A stretch of 64,000 bases of DNA from Bauldia sp. (GTDB lineage: Bacteria > Pseudomonadota > Alphaproteobacteria > Rhizobiales > Kaistiaceae), in contig JAHCJZ010000002.1 in assembly GCA_026126025.1 (NCBI GenBank), forward strand, positions 248,001 to 312,000, given 5' to 3'. The position numbers and the translations under genes were made by a program. Shown piece after piece: positions 24,968 through 32,562 of this stretch. Below the pieces are notes generated by a model. The model did not search any database and was not told the DNA's origin. It saw only the letters and a list, made by a program, of their open reading frames with translations. Positions within the stretch are counted from its first letter, which is position 1. Each line of letters begins with the position of its first letter.

Positions 24968-25702
24968 CTAAGCGGCGCGCAACCCGGAGAGCACGGCGCG
25001 AAGCGCGGCGCGGCGAGGCATCAGCGCGCCGGGGATGTGCTTGTAGAGGTCAGGGTGACGGTTGAGGGTACTCTGCAGCCGGCTCACCGCCTCCCCTGCG
25101 ACCGCAGCGACCTTGAGGTTCTCGACGACCTTGTCGGCGAAGCCGTTCTCGACCGCTTCCTCGCCGATGAACCAAGTCTCGTCCTTCATCCAGTCGCGGA
25201 TCGTCTTCTCGTCGTTCTTGGTCCGCCTCGCATACTTCTGGACGATCTTCTCCGTGGTTCGGTCGAGAAGATCAGCCGCGCGGCGAAAGTCGTCGGCGGT
25301 GCCGTACTCCAGCATCCGCGCGTCATGGATCATGACGAAGCCGGAGTCGGAGATCAGGATCTCGTCACCAGCCATGGCGATGAACGAAGCCGCCGACGCG
25401 GCCATGCCGTCGATGTGCGCGGTGACGCCGGCCTTGTGCTCGACCAGATGCGTGTAGATCGCCTCCGCTTCTGGCACCGAGCCCCCCTCGGAGTTAATGC
25501 GGAGGTCGATGGTCGTGACCGCGCCGAGCTCCTTCAGATCCTTGGCGAACTGCCTCGCGGTGACACCGTCACCGAACCAGGACATGCCGATCGGCCCATA
25601 GAGGTAGATCTCGCCGCGCCCCGCGCGGTTGACCATGCGGTAACCGGTGGGTGCCGCGGGCGCCGAAGGTTTCTTGCCGACAGGCTTCAGCATTTTGCAC
25701 AT
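24968..25702 (-). CDS. Head maturation protease, ClpP-like (S14)
   Basis: A 244-residue serine protease of the ClpP type used by HK97-like phages. The oxyanion segment LRINSEGGSV (residues 67-76), the nucleophile in DGMAASAASF (Ser103) and the catalytic His in FVMIHDARM (His126) are all present in the correct order. It cleaves the capsid delta domain during maturation. It lies directly before the major capsid gene. ATG at 25702 is taken as start; ATG at 25693 is an alternative. An identical copy of the tail-tube leader hairpin lies 18 bases upstream. Confidence 0.92.
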   Translation of the reverse strand: MCKMLKPVGKKPSAPAAPTGYRMVNRAGRGEIYLYGPIGMSWFGDGVTARQFAKDLKELGAVTTIDLRINSEGGSVPEAEAIYTHLVEHKAGVTAHIDGMAASAASFIAMAGDEILISDSGFVMIHDARMLEYGTADDFRRAADLLDRTTEKIVQKYARRTKNDEKTIRDWMKDETWFIGEEAVENGFADKVVENLKVAAVAGEAVSRLQSTLNRHPDLYKHIPGALMPRRAALRAVLSGLRAA

Positions 25703-25720
25703 CCGTCTGGGGGAATGCCG

Positions 25721-25735
25721 GCGTCGTCACGACGC
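25721..25735 (-). promoter_or_regulatory. Third copy of the late leader hairpin (protease)
   Basis: The plus-strand 15-mer GCGTCGTCACGACGC is identical to that in the tail-tube leader: 5-bp stem, 5-base loop. It stands 18 bases upstream of the ClpP-like protease start. The flanking CTTGGGCAAG and GATGGAGCCCC blocks of the other two leaders are absent here. Confidence 0.6.
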
Positions 25736-25748
25736 TGGCGGGTGAGAC

Positions 25749-26801
25749 CTACACAAAGGCACCGAGAAGGCGCACCAGATCGCCAGTCGATGTTCGGCAG
25801 ATGAGGCCGCGGACCTCGCCAATGCCGTCGACGCTGGTGGAGTTGGCCTCGATCTCGATGATTTCGAGCATCGTGGAACCGGGACGCCCCGCCAGGCCGG
25901 GCTCCCCCCGCGGCCCCGCAGGCCCTTCCGGCCCACGCTCACCGCGCTGACCCTTTGGACCGGAGGGGCCGACCGGACCTATCGGCCCGCGCTCGCCGGG
26001 CTCTCCCCTGTCGCCCTTCGGGCCCATCGGCCCGGAAGGGCCTGCGGGGCCTTCGGGCCCGACTTCACCCCGCTCGCCTTGTGCACCGGGAGGTCCCTGC
26101 ACTCCTTCTGGTCCGCGTTCGCCGGTATCACCCTTTGGCCCCGGCAAACCGTCACGACCGGGCTGGCCGTCTCGTCCGGCCGCGCCTTCTGGACCGCGCT
26201 CGCCTTGCTCGCCGCGGTCGCCGGGCGGACCGGCTGGCCCAATCGGGCCGGCGGGACCCGAGTCGCCGCGCGGGCCTTCGGGTCCTTGCGGGCCAATGGC
26301 ACCGGGCTCGCCCGGTTCGCCGCGCTCCCCTTTGGGCCCCTCCGGGCCGATATCACCTTGAGGCCCGGCCTCACCGCGGAGTCCGGGCTCACCGGCCTGC
26401 CCAGGTTCCCCCTGAAGCCCACGCTCACCTTGCGGACCGGCTGGCCCGGGGGCGCCTTGAGCGCCTGGCTCCCCATTGGCTCCGCGCTGGCCATCTCGTC
26501 CAGCCGGTCCCGCCGGCCCACGCTCGCCAGGAGGGCCCGAGGGGCCGATGGGCCCGACATCGCCCTTGGGGCCCCGTTCGCCATCGCGCCCGGGACGCCC
26601 CTCGGGACCACGCTCACCGGTCGACCCGGGTTGACCGTCGCGCCCAGGGATACCATCGCGGCCATCGCGGGGTGCCGGCCGCTGTTCAAGGGCAATCAGC
26701 CGCCGAGCGATATCGGTCATTCCGCGCCACACCGCAGTGAGTGGCGAAGCGTTCTTGCGCGGCGGAGGGCCGACGCTGGCGCGGTTCTCAGGGATCGACA
26801 T
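25749..26801 (-). CDS. Collagen-like head-module protein (about 87 Gly-X-Y triplets)
   Basis: A 350-residue protein in three parts. Residues 1-46 end in a helical stretch ([18 protein letters not shown]) that could trimerise. Residues about 47-309 are an uninterrupted collagen-like tract rich in GPxG, GER and GRDG triplets. The last 41 residues form a small globular tail ([21 protein letters not shown]...). It starts 14 bases inside the portal gene end and is followed by the protease gene. Phage collagen-like domains usually occur in tail fibres, so a place between portal and protease is unusual. A head fibre or decoration anchored by one of its ends is the likely role. The tract is a low-complexity sequence and may vary in length between relatives. 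Confidence 0.8.
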   Translation of the reverse strand: MSIPENRASVGPPPRKNASPLTAVWRGMTDIARRLIALEQRPAPRDGRDGIPGRDGQPGSTGERGPEGRPGRDGERGPKGDVGPIGPSGPPGERGPAGPAGRDGQRGANGEPGAQGAPGPAGPQGERGLQGEPGQAGEPGLRGEAGPQGDIGPEGPKGERGEPGEPGAIGPQGPEGPRGDSGPAGPIGPAGPPGDRGEQGERGPEGAAGRDGQPGRDGLPGPKGDTGERGPEGVQGPPGAQGERGEVGPEGPAGPSGPMGPKGDRGEPGERGPIGPVGPSGPKGQRGERGPEGPAGPRGEPGLAGRPGSTMLEIIEIEANSTSVDGIGEVRGLICRTSTGDLVRLLGAFV

Positions 26802-28143
26802 GGGCCGGGCCGTGGCCTAGGACGCGAGCGAATTCGGCGCGCGCTCTCGCTGCCTCATCGTCCTCGACGATCGTATCATCATCATCACGCGGTGGCGGCG
26901 GGGTAGCAGACCCTGTGGTCTGCTTCGGCCCCTTGGCGATGAACTCCAGCGGCACCATCTGCTGCTGCATGACGTGGATATCGCCCTCGGCGCCGAGGGA
27001 GTTCATGTCCTCGAGCTCGCGGATCTCGTTCGGCGCGAGCGCGCCGGTGAACTGGAGCCCCTTGTAGAACTCCATCCGGCTCTTCGCGTCGCCGCGCAGC
27101 AGCGCGTTCATGTTCATCTTCGTGTAGAAGCCGAGCCGGTTCTGCACGCCGAAGAGCTTGAAGTTGGCCTCGTCCTCGAACCGCTTCACCCACGGCGAGA
27201 CGCTGTCGACGACGACCTCGATCGCCTGGTGCTCGATGTTGTTGAAGGTGCTCCGCAGCAGGTGCATCACCTTGTGCGGCGGGACACCGAACCAGCGGCA
27301 TGTCTCCTCGACCAGATATTGGTGGACCGAGATGAGCTGCATCTCCTCGGCGTTGAGGCCGATCGTTTCGATCTCGGTGTCGTTGTCGACGATCGCCGTC
27401 TTCCCGGACTTCGTCGGGCCCTTGTAGAGTTGGTCGAACTCCTTGCGCTGACGCTCGAGTCCCTCGGGCTTCAACTGCTTCTTGTTCCGCACGACCACCG
27501 TCGGCGTCGAGCCGTTGCCGAAGAATGCGGCGCCGAATATCTGCGCCGCTCGCGCCCAGCCTAGCGACTGAGCCGCGATCTCGACCACGCTCAGGCCGAC
27601 GACATCATCACCGAACCCGCGGAGATGGAAGATGTCGCGGGGATCGAGGTCGATCCTCCCGCCGGTGTCCTGCATCACCTCGTAGTAGAGCGCACCAGCG
27701 TCGCTCCGGCAGGGCCGAACCCGGGTGGGATGAAGCGGCCACAGTGCCAGCGGGCGATCGAGACCATCACGCTCGATCTCAGCATAGCCGTTTCCATAGC
27801 GGAGCGCCCAGCTGAGGAGCGTCTCGCGGAACTGGAATGACGAGAACTCCGGGCTCACCCGCTGCCAGATGAGCCAGTCGACCGGATGCCGGCTGGCGAT
27901 CTCACTGCCCTTTTCGATCTGCCGGTGGACGTGCCAGGGCAGGACGCCGACGGTCTGGGTGAGGTAGCGGACGCAGGCCCACGCTGTGGCGAGTTGGAGG
28001 ACATTGTCCGGCGTGACGACGACGCCGGCGATCGTCCGGCCGATCAGGCCCGATCCGGCGCTGGGCCGCTTCGCCGGGCGGACCATTCGATCCGCGATCG
28101 TGCCGAGCCAGCCGCCGACCGCGGCACGCGCGCGATCGAGCAT
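26788..28143 (-). CDS. Portal protein, HK97 family
   Basis: A 451-residue portal of the HK97 type, forming the dodecameric DNA channel at one capsid vertex. Diagnostic segments include [19 protein letters not shown], the [14 protein letters not shown] block, [21 protein letters not shown] and [24 protein letters not shown]. The C-terminus is acidic ([20 protein letters not shown]) and disordered-looking. It starts one base inside the terminase stop and overlaps the collagen-like gene, so expression of the three is coupled. Confidence 0.95.
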   Translation of the reverse strand: MLDRARAAVGGWLGTIADRMVRPAKRPSAGSGLIGRTIAGVVVTPDNVLQLATAWACVRYLTQTVGVLPWHVHRQIEKGSEIASRHPVDWLIWQRVSPEFSSFQFRETLLSWALRYGNGYAEIERDGLDRPLALWPLHPTRVRPCRSDAGALYYEVMQDTGGRIDLDPRDIFHLRGFGDDVVGLSVVEIAAQSLGWARAAQIFGAAFFGNGSTPTVVVRNKKQLKPEGLERQRKEFDQLYKGPTKSGKTAIVDNDTEIETIGLNAEEMQLISVHQYLVEETCRWFGVPPHKVMHLLRSTFNNIEHQAIEVVVDSVSPWVKRFEDEANFKLFGVQNRLGFYTKMNMNALLRGDAKSRMEFYKGLQFTGALAPNEIRELEDMNSLGAEGDIHVMQQQMVPLEFIAKGPKQTTGSATPPPPRDDDDTIVEDDEAARARAEFARVLGHGPAHVDP

Positions 28144-29975
28144 TAGAACGGCACCTCATCGTCGCTGAGATGCTTCCGCTCCCATCGGTCGCGCATCTCA
28201 TAGAACCTCGGGTGCTTCGGATCGCGGAGGATCTCCATGTCGATCTCCTCCCCTTGCGGCTCTTCGACCACGCCATCGCCCGCGATCTGGTCGAACACGG
28301 ACAGCCCAGCCGCTTCCGGATTTCGGTTCATCAACTCCGCAGCGTTGAAGAGCGCCATGAGCGGGTCGATCTTCGCGGTGCCGGAAGCCTGCTTCGTCAC
28401 GATGATAGCGTTGCCGCGTTGCTCGATCCGGGCGTTGCCAACGGCCCAAGCCATGATCTCTTGAGCACCATGGACGAAAGTCTTCGCGGCAACCCGCTTC
28501 GCAACGACCTTGAGAATGGTGGTAAGCGTGTAACCCTGTCGGATCCCGACGATCTGCCCAGCAATGCCCTCCGCCGACGCGGCGAAGCCGCGTTCTTCGC
28601 TGGTGAGCTCATCGACGATGTCGCTCACGCCAACTGGATCGACGCCGATCGCGTCCTCGGTCGGGAGCAACCCCACATCGCGGATATGCTCGATGAAATC
28701 GGCGACCGCGACGATGTCGTCATTGCTGTCGTTGGGGACGACCGTCAGTGTCCCTGCCGCTTCAAAGTCCCTCAGCCGGGTGACCAAATCCAAACGGGTG
28801 TCGAGGACAATCTGATGCGCCCATGCGTGCCCCCAGCCGAGCCAGCGGCGCGTGACCTTCTCCCGACCTATGACGTAGAAACCGAGGAGGTCGTCCAGGC
28901 CTCCACCATCGATGCCAACGACCGCCACCTCTGATGCATCGAGCAGCGCTTCCAGGCTGCCAACCACCTCGACGTCGGCTGCCGTCTCCCAGAAGTCGGC
29001 ACCGCTCCATCGATCGGTTCGGAGCGCGAGGCCGATCTCGACGTTGAAGTGCTGCGAGGCAAAGAGCGCGAGTTGCGCTGCGCCTGCGCGCTCGGCTGCG
29101 GCGAGCTCTCGGACCAAGAAGTCCTCTGAGACCGACCGACCGAGGTTCGGATTCACCGCCGGCCAGAGCCGCCGATCCTTCCATCCACCATCCTTCGAGA
29201 CCGCGAGCGGGAGCTCGTAGAGTATCGGCAGTAGGGGAAGTTGAATGAGCCCGTCGCGAACGTCGCGGGCCTTGTTGAGCTCCGTCTTGAAGACCCCAAC
29301 CGGCGGCTGCTTCGACTGGGTTGTGATGATGATCAGGAAGCCGTCTGGCCGTGCGGTCAGAGCACCGCGGATCTCGAGGAGGATGTCCGCCGCATCGCGC
29401 TTCGACGCCAGAACATGCAACTCGTCGACGAGGGTTCCGACTTGCTTGCCGCCGGTGACGACATCGGTGTCGGCCGCCTTGACCTGCAGCGCGCCACCAT
29501 TCCGACGATGGGTGATCGTTCGGATGTGCTGCTGGATCTGGAATAGCGTGTCGAGTGCCGGGTCGGCCCTGATCGTACCCGCGGCCTGCTTAAACGAGAT
29601 GTCAGCGACCTCTTTGGTTGGCGCGATCAACGCGTACTCAGCCTCGGGTCGCCGGTTCAGGATCAGCGCTTCCACCATGATGGCGGCCGCGCTTGAGGTC
29701 TTGGTGTTCTTCTTCGGGATGAGCCAGAAGAACTCCTGGATCATCCGCACGTTCGCAGCCGGATCGTAGGACCCGAAGATGGCCTCGACGATGGGGCGCA
29801 GCCAAGGCCCGGCTTTCTCGCCCATGGTCGGCTTGCCGATCAGGTCGGGAATCCGGAGCCGATTGAAGACCCGAAGCGCCTTGTCGGCCTCCGATCGAAA
29901 CAGCGGGAGATTGGGAACGAGGCTCCTGCCGGCTAGGAGCCGGTCTGCCCAATCCGGGCAGGACGTGTCCCACAT
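28143..29975 (-). CDS. Terminase large subunit
   Basis: A 610-residue Terminase_1-type packaging ATPase/nuclease. The Walker A-like loop is LIPKKNTKTSS (residues 85-95), the Walker B is TLVDELHVL (181-189, Asp-Glu at 184-185), and the nuclease domain begins near residue 355 with VVGIDGGGLDDLLG. It pumps DNA into the prohead with the small subunit and the portal. It starts directly after the small terminase stop and ends in a one-base overlap with the portal. Full length for the family. Confidence 0.95.
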   Translation of the reverse strand: MWDTSCPDWADRLLAGRSLVPNLPLFRSEADKALRVFNRLRIPDLIGKPTMGEKAGPWLRPIVEAIFGSYDPAANVRMIQEFFWLIPKKNTKTSSAAAIMVEALILNRRPEAEYALIAPTKEVADISFKQAAGTIRADPALDTLFQIQQHIRTITHRRNGGALQVKAADTDVVTGGKQVGTLVDELHVLASKRDAADILLEIRGALTARPDGFLIIITTQSKQPPVGVFKTELNKARDVRDGLIQLPLLPILYELPLAVSKDGGWKDRRLWPAVNPNLGRSVSEDFLVRELAAAERAGAAQLALFASQHFNVEIGLALRTDRWSGADFWETAADVEVVGSLEALLDASEVAVVGIDGGGLDDLLGFYVIGREKVTRRWLGWGHAWAHQIVLDTRLDLVTRLRDFEAAGTLTVVPNDSNDDIVAVADFIEHIRDVGLLPTEDAIGVDPVGVSDIVDELTSEERGFAASAEGIAGQIVGIRQGYTLTTILKVVAKRVAAKTFVHGAQEIMAWAVGNARIEQRGNAIIVTKQASGTAKIDPLMALFNAAELMNRNPEAAGLSVFDQIAGDGVVEEPQGEEIDMEILRDPKHPRFYEMRDRWERKHLSDDEVPF

Positions 29976-30425
29976 CTACTGGACGGAGTCGGTCCCCGGC
30001 ACGATCGCGGACTGGAGATCATCTCCCCAGTCGGTGCCGTGACCGGCCGTTTCTGCCGCGCGTTGTGCGAGTTCCTTCTTACCGAGCGTGGCCGGTCGCT
30101 GGGGTTGCGATTCGCCCTTCGGTGGCTGATCGAATTTCGCCGAAGCCGCCGCGAGGCGGGTCGTCTCCTCAAGCTTCTTCTGGGCTGAGACGTTGCCCTT
30201 CCGCGCAGACTGCCAGAGGAGATCGAGCAGTTCTCGGCGGCGTTTGGCGGCGCCGACATCGAGTTCTCGGCGATAGTGGAGCCGTAGTGTCTCGTCGCTG
30301 ACCTCAAGCGCCAGGGCGATTGTGTCGTGCGTCTCTCCGCACGAAACCATCTGCTCTACGGTGCGCCGCGTGGCTGCAGTGGGCTTATGAGCCGGCCGAC
30401 CCCGACCCCGCTTGGTGCTCGGCAT
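29976..30425 (-). CDS. Terminase small subunit-like DNA-binding protein
   Basis: A 149-residue protein: a basic N-terminus (MPSTKRGRGRPAHKP), a helix-turn-helix (EQMVSCGETHDTIALALEVSDETLRLHYRREL), then a helical region and an acidic C-terminus. Small terminases recognise cos or pac with such a domain. It lies directly before the large subunit. ATG 30425 is chosen; an upstream GTG at 30446 would add seven residues. The call is from the HTH, size and synteny. Confidence 0.8.
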   Translation of the reverse strand: MPSTKRGRGRPAHKPTAATRRTVEQMVSCGETHDTIALALEVSDETLRLHYRRELDVGAAKRRRELLDLLWQSARKGNVSAQKKLEETTRLAAASAKFDQPPKGESQPQRPATLGKKELAQRAAETAGHGTDWGDDLQSAIVPGTDSVQ

Positions 30426-30544
30426 TAATTCGACCCGATCAGACACTCGGCCCGAATTTCCGGCGCCGGCAAAAATAATCTGCGCGTGATACCGCCCTGC
30501 GGTTCAGCCCCCTCCTAGTCCTAAGGATCCAGGTCCCCCCTCCC

Positions 30545-30712
30545 CTAAGCCTTGGCTTTGCTGGCTTTACGGCGGGGTGGGCGGGTGGCGGACTTGGCTT
30601 GCCGAGCTGCGGCGCCACGAATGGCGAGCGGGACCGGTCTGCGCCCCATGGCTGGGCAGGGCTGCGCGGACCAGTGCCGCGCTCGGCAGTGTGGACAGAG
30701 CGGGGCGAGCAT
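30545..30712 (-). CDS. Small zinc-ribbon-like basic protein (tentative)
   Basis: From ATG 30712 a 55-residue protein is read: MLAPLCPHCRARHWSAQPCP followed by a strongly basic tail ending KASKAKA. The CPHC...H...C pattern could bind one metal. The frame extends further upstream to 30811, overlapping the HNH gene, so the start is uncertain. It sits between HNH and small terminase genes. No good ribosome-binding site was found, so the gene is only tentatively called. Confidence 0.4.
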   Translation of the reverse strand: MLAPLCPHCRARHWSAQPCPAMGRRPVPLAIRGAAARQAKSATRPPRRKASKAKA

Positions 30713-30749
30713 GGGGCGTGGCGCGCCTAGCTGGGTGACGGGGCGAGTC

Positions 30750-31082
30750 TCATGGGATGGCCTGGCGCCTCCGCTTCTCCCGGTGAGTCTTCGCCGCGTG
30801 ACACGAGGCACATCGTGCTAGGCCGTTGCTCACGTCGAGGGCGGCGCCGCCGTCCTTGAGCTCCACGATGTGGTCGGCAAACAACCGGACGCCTGAGCGC
30901 GGGCGCGCTGGGTCATGCTCCGGGTCGCGACACTGGTAGCCGTCGCGCTGCAGGACTTGGCGCCGCCACTCGCGGTGCGCGGGCGTGAGGTAGTGCGGAT
31001 CGGTCTGCTTTGGTGCCGGCGGCAGCGCCGCGACTCGCCTCGAGTCGACCGTGGCGACACGGGGCGGCAGCAAGCGGACCAT
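30750..31082 (-). CDS. HNH endonuclease next to terminase
   Basis: A 110-residue protein with the HNH core RDGYQCRDPEHDP ... FADHIVELKDGG ... NGLARCASCHAAKTHREK: first His in ADHI, Asn in SNGL and last His in CHAAKTH, framed by Cys for structural zinc. In HK97-like phages an HNH nuclease beside terminase takes part in cos cleavage and packaging. It is the first gene of the leftward late cluster. A TTGACA sits on the minus strand at 31196-31201, about 115 bases upstream, but no good -10 follows it. Confidence 0.9.
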   Translation of the reverse strand: MVRLLPPRVATVDSRRVAALPPAPKQTDPHYLTPAHREWRRQVLQRDGYQCRDPEHDPARPRSGVRLFADHIVELKDGGAALDVSNGLARCASCHAAKTHREKRRRQAIP

Positions 31083-31295
31083 GACGCGCCTTGCCGGATC
31101 AGATCAGCGGGGACTGGGAGGGGTGGAGAGCGGCGGCCGGGTTTTTCGGCCGCATGAGTCCACCCTGCGCGCTTTTGGGCGGATATCCGGGGGATTGTCA
31201 ATGGGTAGCGGTGGCCGGCGCTGGAACCACAATGCCGACCGGACGCGCGCGAGCGGCGCAATCTACCGCCTAGAGCAACTAAGTCATTTTCTCGC
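31083..31295. other. Divergent intergenic region, late-left and right-hand leaders
   Basis: Separates the leftward HNH/terminase genes from the rightward small-gene cluster. It contains a perfect 7-bp hairpin at 31133-31153 (arms GCGGCCG and CGGCCGC, seven-base loop GGTTTTT) and a minus-strand TTGACA hexamer at 31196-31201. The late promoter is presumably here, but no convincing -10 box could be paired with the TTGACA, so it may need an activator. No convincing gene was seen. Confidence 0.4.
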
Positions 31296-31324
31296 TTGTA
31301 CTGAGCGGCAATCGTTGCTATGTT
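31296..31324 (+). promoter_or_regulatory. Sigma70-type promoter for the 31.4-34.4 kb gene cluster
   Basis: TTGTAC (31296-31301), 17-base spacer, TATGTT (31319-31324). The predicted start of transcription near 31331 places the first TTCCCG-loop hairpin inside the 5' leader of the gene at 31385. Confidence 0.6.
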
Positions 31325-31346
31325 TGGATTATCGGGAGAGCCGATG

Positions 31347-31362
31347 CCCTGTTCCCGCAGGG
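31347..31362 (+). promoter_or_regulatory. Leader hairpin 1, TTCCCG loop
   Basis: CCCTGTTCCCGCAGGG: 5-bp stem CCCTG/CAGGG closing a TTCCCG hexaloop, 22 bases before ATG 31385, followed by CCGGAGACC as ribosome-binding site. An identical copy lies at 31717, and different stems around the same loop lie at 33578 and 33952. Confidence 0.75.
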
Positions 31363-31384
31363 TCCAACGAGACCGGAGACCACA

Positions 31385-31651
31385 ATGGCCAACATCGCAT
31401 TTGACAGTCTGGGCTACGCGCAACACCTTCGGAGCGCGGGTGTCACCAACACCCATGCCGAGGCTCATGCCGAGGCAGCCCGCAAGTACATCATGGCGGA
31501 AACCGTGACGAAAGCCGATCTCTCGGAAGCGCTGGACAAGCAGACGCTGCGGATGACGGTCCGCCTTGGCGGCATGGTGGTCGCTGGAGTCACGATTACG
31601 CTGGCGGCGCTTGCCGTTGCGGCGTCCGTCATCATCAACAGCCTCGGTTAG
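31385..31651 (+). CDS. DUF1640/CCDC90-like small membrane protein
   Basis: An 88-residue protein with an N-terminal helix (AFDSLGYAQHLRSAGVTNTHAEAHAEAARKY), a coiled-coil part (KADLSEALDKQTLRM) and one C-terminal transmembrane helix (MVVAGVTITLAALAVAASVII). This layout is that of the DUF1640/CCDC90-like proteins common in Hyphomicrobiales and their prophages. It is the first gene behind the 31,296 promoter, with a GGAGACC ribosome-binding site. A membrane-linked role, for example in superinfection control, is speculative. Confidence 0.75.
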   Translation: MANIAFDSLGYAQHLRSAGVTNTHAEAHAEAARKYIMAETVTKADLSEALDKQTLRMTVRLGGMVVAGVTITLAALAVAASVIINSLG

Positions 31652-31672
31652 TCGGCCAACCGACGCAGCGCC

Positions 31673-31695
31673 GAACCCGTCGCGAAGACGGGTTC
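31673..31695 (+). promoter_or_regulatory. 9-bp hairpin between small genes
   Basis: Perfect stem with arms GAACCCGTC and GACGGGTTC closing a GCGAA loop, with no T tract after it. It lies in the 99-base gap between two genes, upstream of the second TTCCCG hairpin. Probably an RNA processing or stability element. Confidence 0.5.
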
Positions 31696-31716
31696 CACGA
31701 AGCGCCGTGCCGCTTC

Positions 31717-31732
31717 CCCTGTTCCCGCAGGG
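31717..31732 (+). promoter_or_regulatory. Leader hairpin 2, TTCCCG loop
   Basis: Identical to leader hairpin 1 (CCCTGTTCCCGCAGGG), 18 bases upstream of ATG 31751, with CCGGAGACC between hairpin and start. Exact conservation of a 16-base hairpin before two unrelated genes indicates function. Confidence 0.75.
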
Positions 31733-31750
31733 CAACCGGAGACCAAGCCA

Positions 31751-32251
31751 ATGACGATCCGATTTTACTCCGGCCGCGCCTATTGCACGCGGTCCGTCGT
31801 CGACCACGACACGATCGTGCGAATCGAAGTCGCGCGCCGCACGCTCCACACCATCACGACGACGCAGGGCAAGCGCCTCCGCGTCCGGATCGTCGATGGC
31901 GTCGAGCAAGTCATGCCGCAGGGCAACCACAGCATGGCGCCCGTGATCGGCGCCGATGATCCTGAGCATATCGAGGTAGTCGAGCTGCAGCCGCGCCCGC
32001 CGAAAGCCAAGAGCGGCCCAGCCAATGACAACGCGGCGCCGGCACGATTCAGGACCGAGCGGCGCGGCGAATATGACTTCGCGGTGCTCGGTCCCAACTA
32101 TCCCGATGCGTCGGGCGCGGTCCGCGGCCGGCTGACGGTCTGCACGACCGATGGTCGCGACGATGCCGACATGATCGCGGCGGCCCTGAACGCCTACGGA
32201 CCTGCGCGGCTGTGGCCGCATGATCGTCTACTCGCGACTGTGGAGGGCTAA
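31751..32251 (+). CDS. Phage protein of unknown function
   Basis: A 166-residue protein. The N-terminal part (YCTRSVVDHDTIVRIEVARRTLHTITTTQGKRL) looks like a small beta domain, the middle is a Pro/Ala-rich linker (PRPPKAKSGPANDNAAP) and the C-terminal part has ADMIAAALNAYGPARLWP. It has the cluster's hairpin leader and a GGAGACC ribosome-binding site. It is followed three bases later by the next gene. No family was recognised. Confidence 0.65.
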   Translation: MTIRFYSGRAYCTRSVVDHDTIVRIEVARRTLHTITTTQGKRLRVRIVDGVEQVMPQGNHSMAPVIGADDPEHIEVVELQPRPPKAKSGPANDNAAPARFRTERRGEYDFAVLGPNYPDASGAVRGRLTVCTTDGRDDADMIAAALNAYGPARLWPHDRLLATVEG

Positions 32252-32254
32252 ACC

Positions 32255-32500
32255 ATGGCAACGCGCGAAGCAAAGATCGCCAGGGCCCTGGGCGTCACAC
32301 CGAAAGGCTTGGAGGTGCTGGCCATGGCCGTTGCGCATGGCGGCGAGTTATGGCGCACCCACGGCACCGCCTCCGTGAGGCTGGAGGCGCAGGGCTACGT
32401 CGTCCGCCACCCCAATGCGAGCGCCGGCGTCTACGGCGGCCACCGCATCACCGACGCTGGCCGGGCGATCGTCCAGCGCGCCCGCTCAATGGGCTGGTGA
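32255..32500 (+). CDS. Small winged-helix-like protein
   Basis: An 81-residue basic protein: MATREAKIARALGVTPKGLEVLAMAV followed by GGELWRTHGTASVRLEAQGYVVRH and GGHRITDAGRAIVQRAR. The helix-turn-helix plus wing with a terminal ITDAGRxIV helix is typical of phage winged-helix proteins. It lies three bases after the preceding stop, with GGAGG upstream, so it is translationally coupled. A DNA-binding role is likely but the target is unknown. Confidence 0.6.
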   Translation: MATREAKIARALGVTPKGLEVLAMAVAHGGELWRTHGTASVRLEAQGYVVRHPNASAGVYGGHRITDAGRAIVQRARSMGW

Positions 32501-32518
32501 ACCTAGATCGAAAATCAG

Positions 32519-32533
32519 GGGCGATCCCCGCCC
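32519..32533 (+). promoter_or_regulatory. Leader hairpin 3, divergent ATCCC loop
   Basis: GGGCG/CGCCC stem around ATCCC, 29 bases before ATG 32563. The downstream spacer TCCAACGA..CCGGAGACCA is nearly the same as in the leader at 31363, so this is taken as a divergent member of the family. Confidence 0.45.
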
Positions 32534-32562
32534 GTCGAAATCCAACGAACCGGAGACCAACC

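Noticed and set aside
25955-26740. Long plus-strand frames opposite the collagen-like tract
   Set aside because: GC-rich repeated Gly codons keep all frames open; translations are Arg/Pro-rich and lack any family pattern.
30460-30490. Terminator at CCGGCGCCGG
   Set aside because: The palindrome has no loop and the T-rich side does not follow the stem on either strand.
31173-31201. Leftward promoter with TTGACA at 31196-31201
   Set aside because: No -10 hexamer at a workable spacing; kept only as a note in the intergenic region.
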